A DNA stretch of 29,591 bases from JAUXEH01 sp965602945 (GCA_965602945.1 CBFDBC010000015.1:1-29591), one strand, 5' to 3'. Counted from the first letter of the stretch, positions 15,474 to 24,512 are shown. Program-made: numbers and translations. The notes: a model not told the origin generated them from the letters alone.

Positions 15474-16046
15474 ATGAAGATCTATACCGGAAAGGGAGAC
15501 TCGGGGAAGACCACGCTGTTCAGCGGGGAGCAGGTGTCCAAGAGCCACGCCCGCATCGAAGCCTACGGGGACGTGGACGAGCTGAACTCCATCATCGGGG
15601 CCCTGTCGGCTTCAATGCCCGGTGAAGCCTGCATCCAGACAGAAACGCTGGGCATCATCCAGTCGGATCTGCTCCACCTGGGCTCCTGGCTGGCCACTTC
15701 CCCGGATTCCGGCCGGACCGGCAGCCTCGAGCCGTTCGACCCGGAAAGGTTCCGCTTCCTCGAGGAAGCCATCGACCGGCTGCAGAGGCTCCTGCCCGAC
15801 CTCAAGGAGTTCATCCTCCCCGGAGGACACACCAGCTCCGCCTGGGCCCACATCGCCCGCTCTGTGTGCCGGCGCGTGGAACGCCGTGTGGTCGCTCTCA
15901 GGGAAGATGAGGATCCCGGGAAAATGGATGCACCCAGCCTGCAGAACGCCCTGGTCTACCTGAACCGTCTCTCGGATTATTTCTTTGTTCTGGCGCGCTG
16001 GTGCAACTTCAGGCACGGCATGACCGACACGGTCTGGGACAAGTGA
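15474..16046 (+). CDS. pduO: PduO-type ATP:cob(I)alamin adenosyltransferase
   Basis: A 190-residue cytosolic enzyme that transfers the adenosyl group of ATP to cob(I)alamin to make coenzyme B12. MKIYTGKGDSGKTTLFSG is the N-terminal ATP-binding motif and RSVCRRVERRVV carries the hallmark Arg-Cys-Arg-x-x-Glu-Arg segment; NALVYLNRLSDYFFVLARW closes the helical bundle. Length is usual for the family. The ATG at 15474 has no Shine-Dalgarno because the palindrome occupies that region; an in-frame TTG inside the palindrome (15447) would add nine residues but looks like an accident of the repeat. It is converging on yjbQ with a four-base gap. Confidence 0.95.
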   Translation: MKIYTGKGDSGKTTLFSGEQVSKSHARIEAYGDVDELNSIIGALSASMPGEACIQTETLGIIQSDLLHLGSWLATSPDSGRTGSLEPFDPERFRFLEEAIDRLQRLLPDLKEFILPGGHTSSAWAHIARSVCRRVERRVVALREDEDPGKMDAPSLQNALVYLNRLSDYFFVLARWCNFRHGMTDTVWDK

Positions 16047-16050
16047 GGGC

Positions 16051-16470
16051 TCACTCGCCGATGATCTTGACCATCACCCGCTTTGGCCGGCGCCCGTCGA
16101 ACTCCCCGTAGAAGATCTGCTCCCATGGGCCGAAATCCAGCCGTCCGTCGGTCACGGCCACCACCACCTCCCGGCCCATTATGCTGCGCTTCAAGTGTCC
16201 GTCCGCGTTGTCCTCGCCGGTGCGGTTGTGCATGTACTGGGAGACGGGCTCATGGGGCGCCAGTTCCTCCAGCCAGTGCTCGAAATCCTGGTGCAGCCCG
16301 CCCTCATCGTCGTTGATGAAGACACTGGCCGTGATGTGCATGGCATTCACCAGGCACAGCCCCTCTTTGATCCCGCTCTTCCGGACCAGGGCCTCCACCT
16401 CCGGCGTGAGGTTGATGAATTCCCGCCTCTGCCGGGTGTGGATCACCATGTGTTCGGTCAGGGATTTCAT
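16051..16470 (-). CDS. yjbQ: YjbQ/UPF0047 family protein
   Basis: A 139-residue cytosolic protein. The conserved core NAMHITASVFINDDEGGLHQ, YMHNRTGEDNADGHLKRSIMG and GRLDFGPWEQIFYGEFDG matches the UPF0047 family, with conserved His, Asp and Glu positions intact. E. coli YjbQ has been reported to have weak thiamin phosphate synthase activity; the true role is uncertain. Start ATG 16470 overlaps the transporter stop as ATGA, so it is probably translationally coupled; the frame stays open further upstream only because it overlaps the transporter gene. Confidence 0.92.
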   Translation of the reverse strand: MKSLTEHMVIHTRQRREFINLTPEVEALVRKSGIKEGLCLVNAMHITASVFINDDEGGLHQDFEHWLEELAPHEPVSQYMHNRTGEDNADGHLKRSIMGREVVVAVTDGRLDFGPWEQIFYGEFDGRRPKRVMVKIIGE

Positions 16471-17984
16471 TCGCCCTTCTTGAAGCTCAGGAACGTACCG
16501 CCCGCTCCCAGCGCCAGCAGGATCACAGATTGGATCATCATGCGCCACTGGGTCTGTTCAGCCAGAAAGGCGGCCTGCACAAAAAAGTAGATGCCCGCGA
16601 CACAGAAAACGAAGTAGATCCCCAACATGATCATCCAGGCCCGCCGGTTGGTCTTGGGAGTGTCGGCGGCAAAGAAGCGGTTGTAGAGCAGCATGCCGAT
16701 GAGGCAGACAGCGCCCAGCACAGCAAAGATCATCCAGAACTGGGATATTTTCGCCGTAACCTCCGGTGCCAGCGCCACCCCGGCCTGCACCAGGTCGGGA
16801 GGCGGGGCCAGGGGCTCGAGCATGCGTTCGTACATGATCGCCCCGAAGTTGCTCCCGAACAGGCTGCCGATCACCCCGTAGAGGAAGGCGTATCCCATGT
16901 AGATCGCAACCTTGTCCTTGGGTGCCACCATCCCGATGTAACTGTAGTACTTGGGGTGCGCCGTCATCTCACCCAGCGAGAACACCGCGATCCCCAGGAT
17001 GAACATCCAGGGGCTGGAGGTCAGGGCCAGGACCACGAATCCGGCCGATCCGACGATGATCCCGGCGGCGATCACAGGCAGCGGCTTTAGCTTGTTCGTC
17101 ACCCGGCTGATCAGAAGCACAAGCAGGATGATGACACCCGCATTGATGATCGTGACGAACTCGGCATCGAAGGTGAAAAGCTTGAGGAAAAATATCCCGG
17201 ACATCCAGTCCGTGATCACGGATCGGTTGATGAAATCCCGCATGTACCAGAGGACCGAACCGAAAAGCTGAAAATACAGGATCCAGAAACATGAGTAGAC
17301 CAGGATCATCAGCATGAACCGGGAGTCGCTCAGGACGGTGATGGCCTCCTTCAAGGTCTGCCTGGCTGTCTTGGTGCTCTTGGGGCGGGCCGGATCTTTG
17401 TAGAAAAAGATGGTGGGGATGTACATGAGCGCGCACCAGGCCGCGGAAGCGAAGAAAATGTACTTCCATTCGAAGTTGCCCTTGAGCCAGGACACGAAGA
17501 GCGGGAACACGAAAGCACCCAGGTTGATGCTCCAGTAGTAAACCCCGAATCCGAAACCGCTGTTCTCCTTGGTGGTCGTACGGGCCACCGTCCCGGTGAT
17601 GATGGGCTTGAACAGCCCGCTGCCCGTGGCCATGACCAGCAGGAACAGGAAGATCAGGCCGTACTGTTCGACGTTTCCGGCGACAAAATAGCCGAGCGTG
17701 AGCAGGGAAAAGGCAAAGAGCAGCATACGGCGGTAGCCGTAGCGCTCGGCCAACGCCCCTCCGGCGATGGGCACGATGTAGGTCAGGGCGTAGACAAAGC
17801 CCTGCAGGAAACCCACCGACTCGGGGCTGAATCCCAGTTTCTCATTCAAGTAAACGGCGAGCACCGCGTTCAGGCCGTAATACGCCCCGCGTTCCAGAAA
17901 TTCCAGGAAGATGGTCACCCAGTAGGTCGCGGGAAAGGACGCCAGGAAGCCTTTTTTCTTTTCCGGGGTTGTGGCCTGGGTCAT
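16467..17984 (-). CDS. POT/PTR family proton-coupled oligopeptide transporter
   Basis: A 505-residue inner-membrane MFS protein with about 12-14 hydrophobic helices. Helix 1 carries EFLERGAYYGLNAV, matching the ExxER..YYG proton/peptide motif of POT transporters; GALAERYGYRRML is the MFS loop 2-3 motif; GSGLFKPIITGTVAR and FGFGVYYWSINLGAF match POT helices 4 and 5. It should import di- and tripeptides with protons. GAGGAGACTTC precedes the ATG. It lies 78 bp after the M42 aminopeptidase gene in the same direction, and yjbQ overlaps its stop, so the upstream peptidases probably provide or process its substrates. Confidence 0.92.
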   Translation of the reverse strand: MTQATTPEKKKGFLASFPATYWVTIFLEFLERGAYYGLNAVLAVYLNEKLGFSPESVGFLQGFVYALTYIVPIAGGALAERYGYRRMLLFAFSLLTLGYFVAGNVEQYGLIFLFLLVMATGSGLFKPIITGTVARTTTKENSGFGFGVYYWSINLGAFVFPLFVSWLKGNFEWKYIFFASAAWCALMYIPTIFFYKDPARPKSTKTARQTLKEAITVLSDSRFMLMILVYSCFWILYFQLFGSVLWYMRDFINRSVITDWMSGIFFLKLFTFDAEFVTIINAGVIILLVLLISRVTNKLKPLPVIAAGIIVGSAGFVVLALTSSPWMFILGIAVFSLGEMTAHPKYYSYIGMVAPKDKVAIYMGYAFLYGVIGSLFGSNFGAIMYERMLEPLAPPPDLVQAGVALAPEVTAKISQFWMIFAVLGAVCLIGMLLYNRFFAADTPKTNRRAWMIMLGIYFVFCVAGIYFFVQAAFLAEQTQWRMMIQSVILLALGAGGTFLSFKKGE

Positions 17985-18062
17985 GAAGTCTCCTCAGATT
18001 GATCCATCTTAAAATTCGGATTCACTCTATCATGGCCGCCGGAGCGATTCAACACGAGATTG

Positions 18063-19166
18063 CTAATGAAAATCGTCCACCAGGACGACCACCATGTCTG
18101 TCAGGGCCTGCAGGTCCTTGCGGTGGACCTTCTCGATGAAGGAATGCGAATAGGTACCCGGCCATCCCATGGGCAGGCTGACGGCACCCTCGGGAATGAA
18201 GCGCGTCCCGTCCGTGCTGCCTCTGGTGTTGCCCAGCTGATAGGGAATGCCGCGTTTGCGGGCCAGGGCCATGATTTTTTCCAGCTCGAGCCGGGGCGCG
18301 ATCGTGCTGCTGTCCATGCCGCGTAAGACCAGCCCCTCTCCCAGGGGAATGCGGGCAAAGCGCTTCTCGTCCAGGGGGCCGTCGGTGGACACGAACGTGT
18401 CGACTGGGAACACATAGTCGGCGCCCAGTTGTTTGGCCAGCCGGCCGGCGCCGACCAGGCCCGTCTCCTCCTGCACATCCCAGGCAAAGGTCACTGTCCT
18501 GCCGCGGATCCTCGACCAGCGGATGCGGTTGGCGGCAGCCAGCAGCACGGCACATCCTGCGCGGTCATCCACGGCGCGCGCACAGATCAGATCCGGCGAG
18601 AGTTCCGTGATCTGTTTGCGGATCGTAATAGAATCTCCGACTTCGACACCCAGTACGGCCGTTTCCGCTGCGGTGTCGACGCCCAGAAAAACCTGCATGT
18701 TGTCAAGTGCGAGGAGCGCTCTCTCTGCGGCACGGCCGGCATAATCAGGTCTGGGAGCGACGATGCCGTTCACAGGCCCACCGGCCGTGTACACGACCAC
18801 AGGGCGGCCCTCATACATCTGGGGCAGGAAACCTCCCCTGCTCGATACCTTGAGGCGCCCCTGTTCCGTGATCTCTGTGACGACCAGTCCAAGCTCGTCG
18901 GTGTGGGCCACGAACACCAGATGGGGCCTGCCTTCACCTACGCTGAACCAGACATTGTCCATATCGTCGCGCTGGATCTCGAGGGCATCGGGGAGAGAGG
19001 CTTCGACAAAGTCAGCTACAGCGGATTCATATCCGGAAACGCCGGGCAGCAGGAGGAGCTTGTGAAGCCACGCCCAGGCCGAGTCCGCATCCCGGGCCGG
19101 TGACAGACTGACCGGGAGGCAAAGGCATCCGAGGACCAGACAGAGGGATATGGCCGTCTTTTTCAT
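18063..19166 (-). CDS. Exported M42-family metallo-aminopeptidase
   Basis: A 367-residue dinuclear zinc or cobalt aminopeptidase with a signal peptide (MKKTAISLCLVLGCLCLPVS), unusual because most M42 enzymes are cytosolic. All expected ligands are visible: His88 and Asp90 in AHTDE, the bridging Asp in ARAVDDRAG (about 200), catalytic Glu233 and ligand Glu234 in QEETGLVGA, Asp256 in FPVDTFVS and His341 in YSHSFIE. It would release N-terminal residues from peptides in the periplasm. The ATG overlaps the stop of the degenerate homologue upstream as ATGA and is preceded by AGGAAGGTGTCCG. The POT transporter follows. Confidence 0.92.
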   Translation of the reverse strand: MKKTAISLCLVLGCLCLPVSLSPARDADSAWAWLHKLLLLPGVSGYESAVADFVEASLPDALEIQRDDMDNVWFSVGEGRPHLVFVAHTDELGLVVTEITEQGRLKVSSRGGFLPQMYEGRPVVVYTAGGPVNGIVAPRPDYAGRAAERALLALDNMQVFLGVDTAAETAVLGVEVGDSITIRKQITELSPDLICARAVDDRAGCAVLLAAANRIRWSRIRGRTVTFAWDVQEETGLVGAGRLAKQLGADYVFPVDTFVSTDGPLDEKRFARIPLGEGLVLRGMDSSTIAPRLELEKIMALARKRGIPYQLGNTRGSTDGTRFIPEGAVSLPMGWPGTYSHSFIEKVHRKDLQALTDMVVVLVDDFH

Positions 19167-20284
19167 CGGACACCTTCCTGCCCCGCAGCGGCAAAAAGGA
19201 GCCGCTGCAGCGCCTCGAGATCGATCGGACGGATCACCTCTGAGGGTGTAGCCGGAAACTGCACCGGCAGCAGCAGGGCCACTGCGTCGCGCGCGCCATC
19301 CTGAAAGGGAACCAGGACAGCGGAGGCAAATTCCGGGGCCTCCTGCAGAGGAATGGCCGATTCCCGGGCCACACCCCGAATGCGGGCCGCCAGGGCGGAA
19401 TCCCCGCTGATCCCGGCCAGCACAGGGCCCTGCCCGGGACGTATATCCGCCTGGTCGTCCCCGGAACAGGGGAAGAAATCGACGACGATCAGTTCCCGGG
19501 CATGGATATCTTTTTGGGCCCGCAGGGCCCCCATGGCCACGGTCCTGCCGCCCGTTCGGCGCATGAGTTTGGTCTGCGCCAGCCAGGCGAACTGCACACC
19601 GTCCAAAGAGGAGCCGTTCCCCCCCTTCCCTGCGAGGTCCAGCACCACGGCGACACAGGCTTTGCTGCCGAGAGCAGGTCCGGAAAGGAGGCCCCCTGCC
19701 AGGGGATGGATCTCAGCCACGGGCATTACCGGATCCAGGTAGGCGATCCCACGCAGCTCAACCGACTCACGGCTCCCTGCCCCGATGTCGATGTAGGCGT
19801 GCTCGAGGGAAAGCTCCTGCATCAGGGTTGTGCGCCGGGCCCGGGACAGTGTATGGGAGGAGGGCAGGGCCCACACTCCGTTGACCAGCCCCTTCCGGGT
19901 CCAAATCCGGACCGGATGCCCGAACTGATACGTGTCGTACAGGGAATGAGACGGCCTTACGCCCCTGTCCAGGGTCAGATAACCGTCATCCGTGATCCCG
20001 CTCACCACGTACCCGATCTCGTCCATGCCGGTCAGCACGGCCATGCGGGGAGAGCCTGCGGCAGGCGCCATGTAGAGGCTGCCCAGGTTGTCCTGGGATA
20101 ACACCGCTTTCCCGGGAAGGATATCTTGGATCTCCCGGGCCAGGATGTGCTCGTATCCCGTAGGCGACGGGATCGGGAACAGCGTCTCCACCAGCTGGTT
20201 CAGTGACGGGAGCGCGCTCTGTCCCATCCCGGTCAAGGCCAGCACCAGCACAGCAGCCGAGGTCCCCAGTGTTTTCCTGAGCAT
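19163..20284 (-). CDS. Degenerate M42 homologue, probably non-catalytic
   Basis: A 373-residue exported protein with the M42 layout but without its metal centre. Aligned to its downstream neighbour, AHTDE becomes TGMDE (His to Met87), ALDDR becomes ALGSK (206-208), QEETG becomes QTKLM (237-241) and the C-terminal YSHS His is absent; only Asp88 and perhaps an Asp in VVDFF remain. The fold signatures GYVVSGITDDGYL and KGLVNGVWAL are kept and the frame is intact, so it is not a decaying pseudogene. GGAGGGAGGAA precedes ATG 20284. The ATGA overlap with the active gene suggests equal synthesis; a regulatory or structural subunit of a mixed oligomer is my inference. Confidence 0.85.
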   Translation of the reverse strand: MLRKTLGTSAAVLVLALTGMGQSALPSLNQLVETLFPIPSPTGYEHILAREIQDILPGKAVLSQDNLGSLYMAPAAGSPRMAVLTGMDEIGYVVSGITDDGYLTLDRGVRPSHSLYDTYQFGHPVRIWTRKGLVNGVWALPSSHTLSRARRTTLMQELSLEHAYIDIGAGSRESVELRGIAYLDPVMPVAEIHPLAGGLLSGPALGSKACVAVVLDLAGKGGNGSSLDGVQFAWLAQTKLMRRTGGRTVAMGALRAQKDIHARELIVVDFFPCSGDDQADIRPGQGPVLAGISGDSALAARIRGVARESAIPLQEAPEFASAVLVPFQDGARDAVALLLPVQFPATPSEVIRPIDLEALQRLLFAAAGQEGVR

Positions 20285-20317
20285 TTCCTCCCTCCTCAAA
20301 ACGGGGATATTTGGGTA

Positions 20318-21310
20318 TCAGTCGGAATATATCTTAAGGTATTGGGCACGGAAGTAAGAGGAGGCCTCGCCCAGATCCCGGAACGAGAGTTCCTGTTTCT
20401 TGAACGAAAGCTCCCCCCGGAAATCCGCCAGTGCGGCGAACTTGTGCTCGCCCATCCAGGCCTCGATCCCGGCGAGGAGATCACGGATGACATCCAATCC
20501 CTTCTGGTAGAACAGGCTGCAGATCTGGACGGCTTGGGCACCCGCCAGGATCTGTTTTATGACATCGTCCGCATTCCGAACTCCACCCGAGGCGGCGAGA
20601 TCGGCCCCGATCCGGTCGGCCAGCAGAGCCACCCACCGCAGTGCCTGATTGAAGTTGGGCTGCCCCTTGCGGCTGAAGGTCCGGAGTTTTTTAACATCGA
20701 TATCCGGTTCCAGGAACCAGTTGAAGAAGACCAGTCCCCGGCACCCGGCTTCGGCCATCCGGTCGGCCAGATAAGGCAGGGACGAAATCTGGGGGATGAG
20801 CTTGACCGAGATCGGGATGGAAATGCTCTTCTTCACATCCTTGATTATCTTGAAATACAGGGAGTCGTGCTCGGCACAGGTCACGCTTGGATCGATGGGC
20901 AGGTCGTAGATGTTGAGCTCCAGGCCGTCGGCTCCCGCCTCCTCGACCTGCCGGGCGAAGCGCGGCCAGAGGGAGGATGACTGGCAGTTTATGCTGGCGA
21001 TGATCGGGATATTGACCTCGGCCTTGGCCTGCTCGATCTCGCGGCAGATCCGGGCCGGGGCATACTCCAGCAGCCCCCCGCTGCGCATGTAGTCCTGGGC
21101 CTCGGGATACATGGAGGTATCGGCCCCGGGGATGTCCCCCTCCACCAGGAACTGCTCTTCGAAGAGTGACTTCAACACTATGGCGCCGGCCCCGGCGGCC
21201 TCACACTTCCTCATGCCCTCAGCCGTCTTGGTCAGGTCGCTGCTGGCCACGATGATGGGGTTGCGCAGCTCCAGACCCATGTAGGATGTGCTCAGTTGAC
21301 TGTCGGCCAT
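20318..21310 (-). CDS. Dihydroorotate dehydrogenase-like flavoprotein
   Basis: A 330-residue FMN-type TIM barrel. SYMGLELRNPIIVASSDLT, KCEAAGAGAIVLKSLF, SIPISVKLIPQ, AASGGVRNADDVIKQILAGAQAVQICS cover the FMN and phosphate sites of the DHOD family. The loop that holds the catalytic Cys or Ser in pyrimidine enzymes (N-x-S-C-P-N) reads NIYDLP here (133-138), so it should not be called PyrD; it belongs to the DHOD-like group of unknown substrate. AAGGAGAAGAA precedes the ATG. It lies 19 bp after the Asp-box gene and 33 bp before the degenerate M42 gene, in one direction, so co-transcription is likely. Confidence 0.88.
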   Translation of the reverse strand: MADSQLSTSYMGLELRNPIIVASSDLTKTAEGMRKCEAAGAGAIVLKSLFEEQFLVEGDIPGADTSMYPEAQDYMRSGGLLEYAPARICREIEQAKAEVNIPIIASINCQSSSLWPRFARQVEEAGADGLELNIYDLPIDPSVTCAEHDSLYFKIIKDVKKSISIPISVKLIPQISSLPYLADRMAEAGCRGLVFFNWFLEPDIDVKKLRTFSRKGQPNFNQALRWVALLADRIGADLAASGGVRNADDVIKQILAGAQAVQICSLFYQKGLDVIRDLLAGIEAWMGEHKFAALADFRGELSFKKQELSFRDLGEASSYFRAQYLKIYSD

Positions 21311-21329
21311 TTCTTCTCCTTGTGTGTCT

Positions 21330-24300
21330 TCAGTACTTGATCGGGCCCGGGATGAGGACCTGCGGCAGCCGGAACTGGTCGAAGATCATGTTCAGCTCCG
21401 GGGCGGTCTCCCCAAGATAGGAGTTGACCGTATCCATGGCGGTGCGGAACTCTACTCGCAGCTCCTCCAGGTAGGATGTCTGGGCCGCGGTGGGCCGGGC
21501 ATTGGCGCCCTCCAGGGCCCTGAATAGGCCGGACAGGCGCCCGATCAGCCGGGGGCCCTCGCTCCAGAAAGGCTTCCCCTCCGGCTTGACCAGTGTGTCC
21601 TGGATCCCGGTGATCTGTGCGATGTGTCCGTCTATGGCGGTCATGACCTCTTCAGGGGTTTCGTCCACCTGGGCCTGGAGCGTGCGCTTCCGCTCCTGCA
21701 GCTGCGCCAGCAGCCCATCCAGGGCACGCAAGGCGTCGTTTCCGAAGGACTGCATGTCGCGCAGCTCAAAGGCGGAGGCCTGCTGCATCTGCAGGTCCTC
21801 TGGAGAGGATTCCAGGGTCGGGTCGAACTGGATGCGCAGGGGCTTTTCGAACGACTGTTCCCCGACCAGGAGGCGCACGGTGTAGTTGCCGGGCAGCACC
21901 TGGGGTCCTGAGGGCCGGCCCCAGAAAAAGTCCTGTACCTCCGCGACCTTTTTGCGGGGCCGGGGTCCGTCCAGGCGAAGGTCCCAGGCCGCACGGTTCA
22001 GTCCCTCGGCTCGCGGGATGTCCGTGACCCGGCGGATAACCTGCCGGGCCTCGTCCATGATCTCCAGGACAACAGCCACATCTTCGGCGGGCTTTTCTCT
22101 GAGATAATATGTGATCAGGGCCCCATATGGGGGGTTTTCCCCGCGGAACACACGGTCGCCCATCCCGTAGCGGGTGAATTTGCTCCCAAAACGCAGGGCC
22201 GGTCCCATCGTGAAAATATAGGCATCCTGGCCCAGATGTTCGGGTGCGACCTCCTGCAGGAAGGCGATGTTGTCCAGGATCCAGATTCCGCGGCCGTGAG
22301 TTCCCAGGATCAGGTCGTTGTCCCGGGGATGCACCAGGATATCATGGACGGCTACGACCGGCAGGTTGTTCAGATGCAGTTTCATCCATTGCTCTCCCCG
22401 GTCGAACGTGACGAACAAACCCAGCTCGGTCCCCGCGAACAGGATGCGCGGATTCTTGGGGTCCTCCCGCACCACCCAGACATGGGCCTGGTCGGGGAGG
22501 TTCCCTGTGATGTCTGTCCAGGTTAAGCCGAAATCCGTGGTCCGGAACACGTAGGGGCTGTAGTCGTCCAGCATGTGGCGGTCGAAGGAGCAGTAGGCCA
22601 GTCCTGCCGAGGTCACCGAGGGCTCGATATGCGACACGGGTGAGTTGGGCGGCAGGTCGGGCACACGGCCTTCGATTCCGTCCCACTCCGCGCCCCCGTT
22701 CATGGACACATGCAGCTTGCCATCATCGGTCCCGGCCCAGAGTACCCCGGGCTGCACCGGTGACTCGGCCAGGCTGATGATCGTGCAGTGGTATTCGGCC
22801 GTCGTGTTTTCGGGCCAGGGAGGGCCGCCGGCCTCGCCCTGTTTTTCGGGATCGTTGGTGGTGAGGTCGGGGCTTATGATCTCCCAGCTCGAGCCGAAGT
22901 CCTCGGACCGGAACACCACGTTGCCGCCCACATATACGGTATCGCCGTCGTGCGGGGACAGGATTATAGGAGTGTTCCAGTTGAAACGGAACGGGAGCTC
23001 CGTCACCGGCCCTCCGTCCGCCCGCCGGGATTGGGGGCTGACGTCCTGCTGCTGGCGGGTGGTCATGTCGGTTCGGGATATCCCCCCGCCTTGCGACTCG
23101 CTGATGAAAAGCTCGGGATTGTCGGGATGGACCACGATGTGGAACCCGTCTCCGAAACTGATCATGCGCCAGTCGTCGTTCATGATGCCGAACGGCTCGC
23201 GGCTGCGGCCGGGTCCGTACCAGGTGCCGTTGTCCTGCATGCCTCCGCCGACAAAATAGAAGGGTTCACGGTTGTCGGCATAGATCTGGTAGAACTGCCC
23301 GATGACGAAATTGTTGACATAGTCCCAGGTCAGTCCCCGGTCGTAAGACACGCACACTCCCCCATCCTGTCCCTGCCACATCCGGTTCGGGTTCTCGGGA
23401 TCGATCCAAAGGGAGTGATAATCCACATGGGTGGAGGGCGAGATCTGCTTGAATTTCTCCCCGCCGTCGATGGACAGCTGGAGGCGCGCAGAGACGGCAT
23501 AGACCCGGTTCTCGTCGTTCGGGTCCACCCGCAGGTCCGTGTAGTAGAAGCCGCGGGAGACGATCTCCACGTCGGCGGATACGCGCCGGAAGCTCTCACC
23601 ACCGTTGTCTGAGCGGTAGAGCGTGCCTTCCTTGGACTCGGTCATGGCGTAGACCACATCCGGCCGGCTGGCTGCGACCTTGATCCCGATGCGGCCCACG
23701 AGCGTCGGTAGGCCGGACGTGAGCTTGGTCCAGTTGTCACCGCCGTCCACAGAGCGGTAGAGCCCGCCCAGGGTGTCGCCGCTGACAAAAGTCCAGGGAT
23801 TTCGCTCGAAGCGCCACAAAGCGGCATACACGATGTTGGGATTCTGGGGATTGATGTCCATGTCGGCCACGCCGTGCTGGTCGTCGGTGTAAAGGACCTT
23901 TTCCCAGGTAGTGCCGCCGTCCCTGGTCCGGAACACGCCCCGTTCCCGGTTGGGGCCGTAGGCCCGCCCCAGGGCCCCCACGTAGACGGTCCTGGGGTTC
24001 TTGGGATCGATCACGATGCGGGAGATGCGCTCCGTGGCCTCCAGGCCGAGATGCACCCAGGTCGTGCCCCCGTCTGTGGACTTGTACACACCGTTGCCGA
24101 AGGATACGCTGTTGCGCACATTGGCTTCGCCTGTACCCACGTAAATGACATCCGGATTTCCCGGCTCAAGGGCGAGGTCGCCGATAGATGCCACCGGCTG
24201 GTCATCGAAGATCGGAATCCAGGTCGTGCCCCCGTTCTCAGTCTTCCAGACGCCTCCGGAGGCGCTGCCCACGTAGAGGATGTTGGGATTTCCCGGAACG

Positions 24301-24512
24301 CCCTCCACATCCGCCACGCGGCCCATCATGTTGGCGGGGCCGATGTTCCGCCATTTCAGGTGCCGGAATATCTCGGGTGTGATGGGGATAGCCTCTTCTT
24401 CCTCCTGCTGCACTCCCACGGCCGTACCGGCCACGGGAGCCGCACAAGGGATCAAGGTGAAGAAGAGGAAGCTGAGCGCACCGCCCAGAGTCAAGATTCG
24501 GCGTATCGTCAT
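21330..24512 (-). CDS. Exported Asp-box (BNR/VPS10-like) repeat protein, 1060 aa
   Basis: A 1060-residue exported protein of the large sortilin/photosystem-assembly-factor-like beta-propeller family. Signal peptide MTIRRILTLGGALSFLFFT; the mature part opens with LKWRNIGPANMMGRVADVEG. At least ten Asp boxes (S-x-D-x-G-x-T-W) are visible, such as TENGGTTW, STDGGTTW, TRDGGTTW, SVDGGDNW, SYDRGLTW, SEDFGSSW, TTDFGLTW and TFDRGEQW. They run over about residues 60-720, followed by an Ig-like region and a helical C-terminus (about 930-1060). Often annotated as glycosyl hydrolase, but no sialidase arginine triad can be claimed, so the function is unknown; binding or processing of exported polymers is possible. 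GGAGG precedes ATG 24512. First gene of the minus-strand cluster. Confidence 0.88.
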   Translation of the reverse strand: MTIRRILTLGGALSFLFFTLIPCAAPVAGTAVGVQQEEEEAIPITPEIFRHLKWRNIGPANMMGRVADVEGVPGNPNILYVGSASGGVWKTENGGTTWIPIFDDQPVASIGDLALEPGNPDVIYVGTGEANVRNSVSFGNGVYKSTDGGTTWVHLGLEATERISRIVIDPKNPRTVYVGALGRAYGPNRERGVFRTRDGGTTWEKVLYTDDQHGVADMDINPQNPNIVYAALWRFERNPWTFVSGDTLGGLYRSVDGGDNWTKLTSGLPTLVGRIGIKVAASRPDVVYAMTESKEGTLYRSDNGGESFRRVSADVEIVSRGFYYTDLRVDPNDENRVYAVSARLQLSIDGGEKFKQISPSTHVDYHSLWIDPENPNRMWQGQDGGVCVSYDRGLTWDYVNNFVIGQFYQIYADNREPFYFVGGGMQDNGTWYGPGRSREPFGIMNDDWRMISFGDGFHIVVHPDNPELFISESQGGGISRTDMTTRQQQDVSPQSRRADGGPVTELPFRFNWNTPIILSPHDGDTVYVGGNVVFRSEDFGSSWEIISPDLTTNDPEKQGEAGGPPWPENTTAEYHCTIISLAESPVQPGVLWAGTDDGKLHVSMNGGAEWDGIEGRVPDLPPNSPVSHIEPSVTSAGLAYCSFDRHMLDDYSPYVFRTTDFGLTWTDITGNLPDQAHVWVVREDPKNPRILFAGTELGLFVTFDRGEQWMKLHLNNLPVVAVHDILVHPRDNDLILGTHGRGIWILDNIAFLQEVAPEHLGQDAYIFTMGPALRFGSKFTRYGMGDRVFRGENPPYGALITYYLREKPAEDVAVVLEIMDEARQVIRRVTDIPRAEGLNRAAWDLRLDGPRPRKKVAEVQDFFWGRPSGPQVLPGNYTVRLLVGEQSFEKPLRIQFDPTLESSPEDLQMQQASAFELRDMQSFGNDALRALDGLLAQLQERKRTLQAQVDETPEEVMTAIDGHIAQITGIQDTLVKPEGKPFWSEGPRLIGRLSGLFRALEGANARPTAAQTSYLEELRVEFRTAMDTVNSYLGETAPELNMIFDQFRLPQVLIPGPIKY

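Noticed and set aside
20318..21310. Assignment as PyrD (pyrimidine synthesis)
   Set aside because: The catalytic Cys/Ser loop is replaced by NIYDLP and no pyrimidine genes are adjacent.
21330..24512. Annotation as sialidase or glycosyl hydrolase
   Set aside because: Asp boxes show only the beta-propeller fold; I could not identify the sialidase arginine triad or catalytic Tyr/Glu, so no enzymatic name is given.
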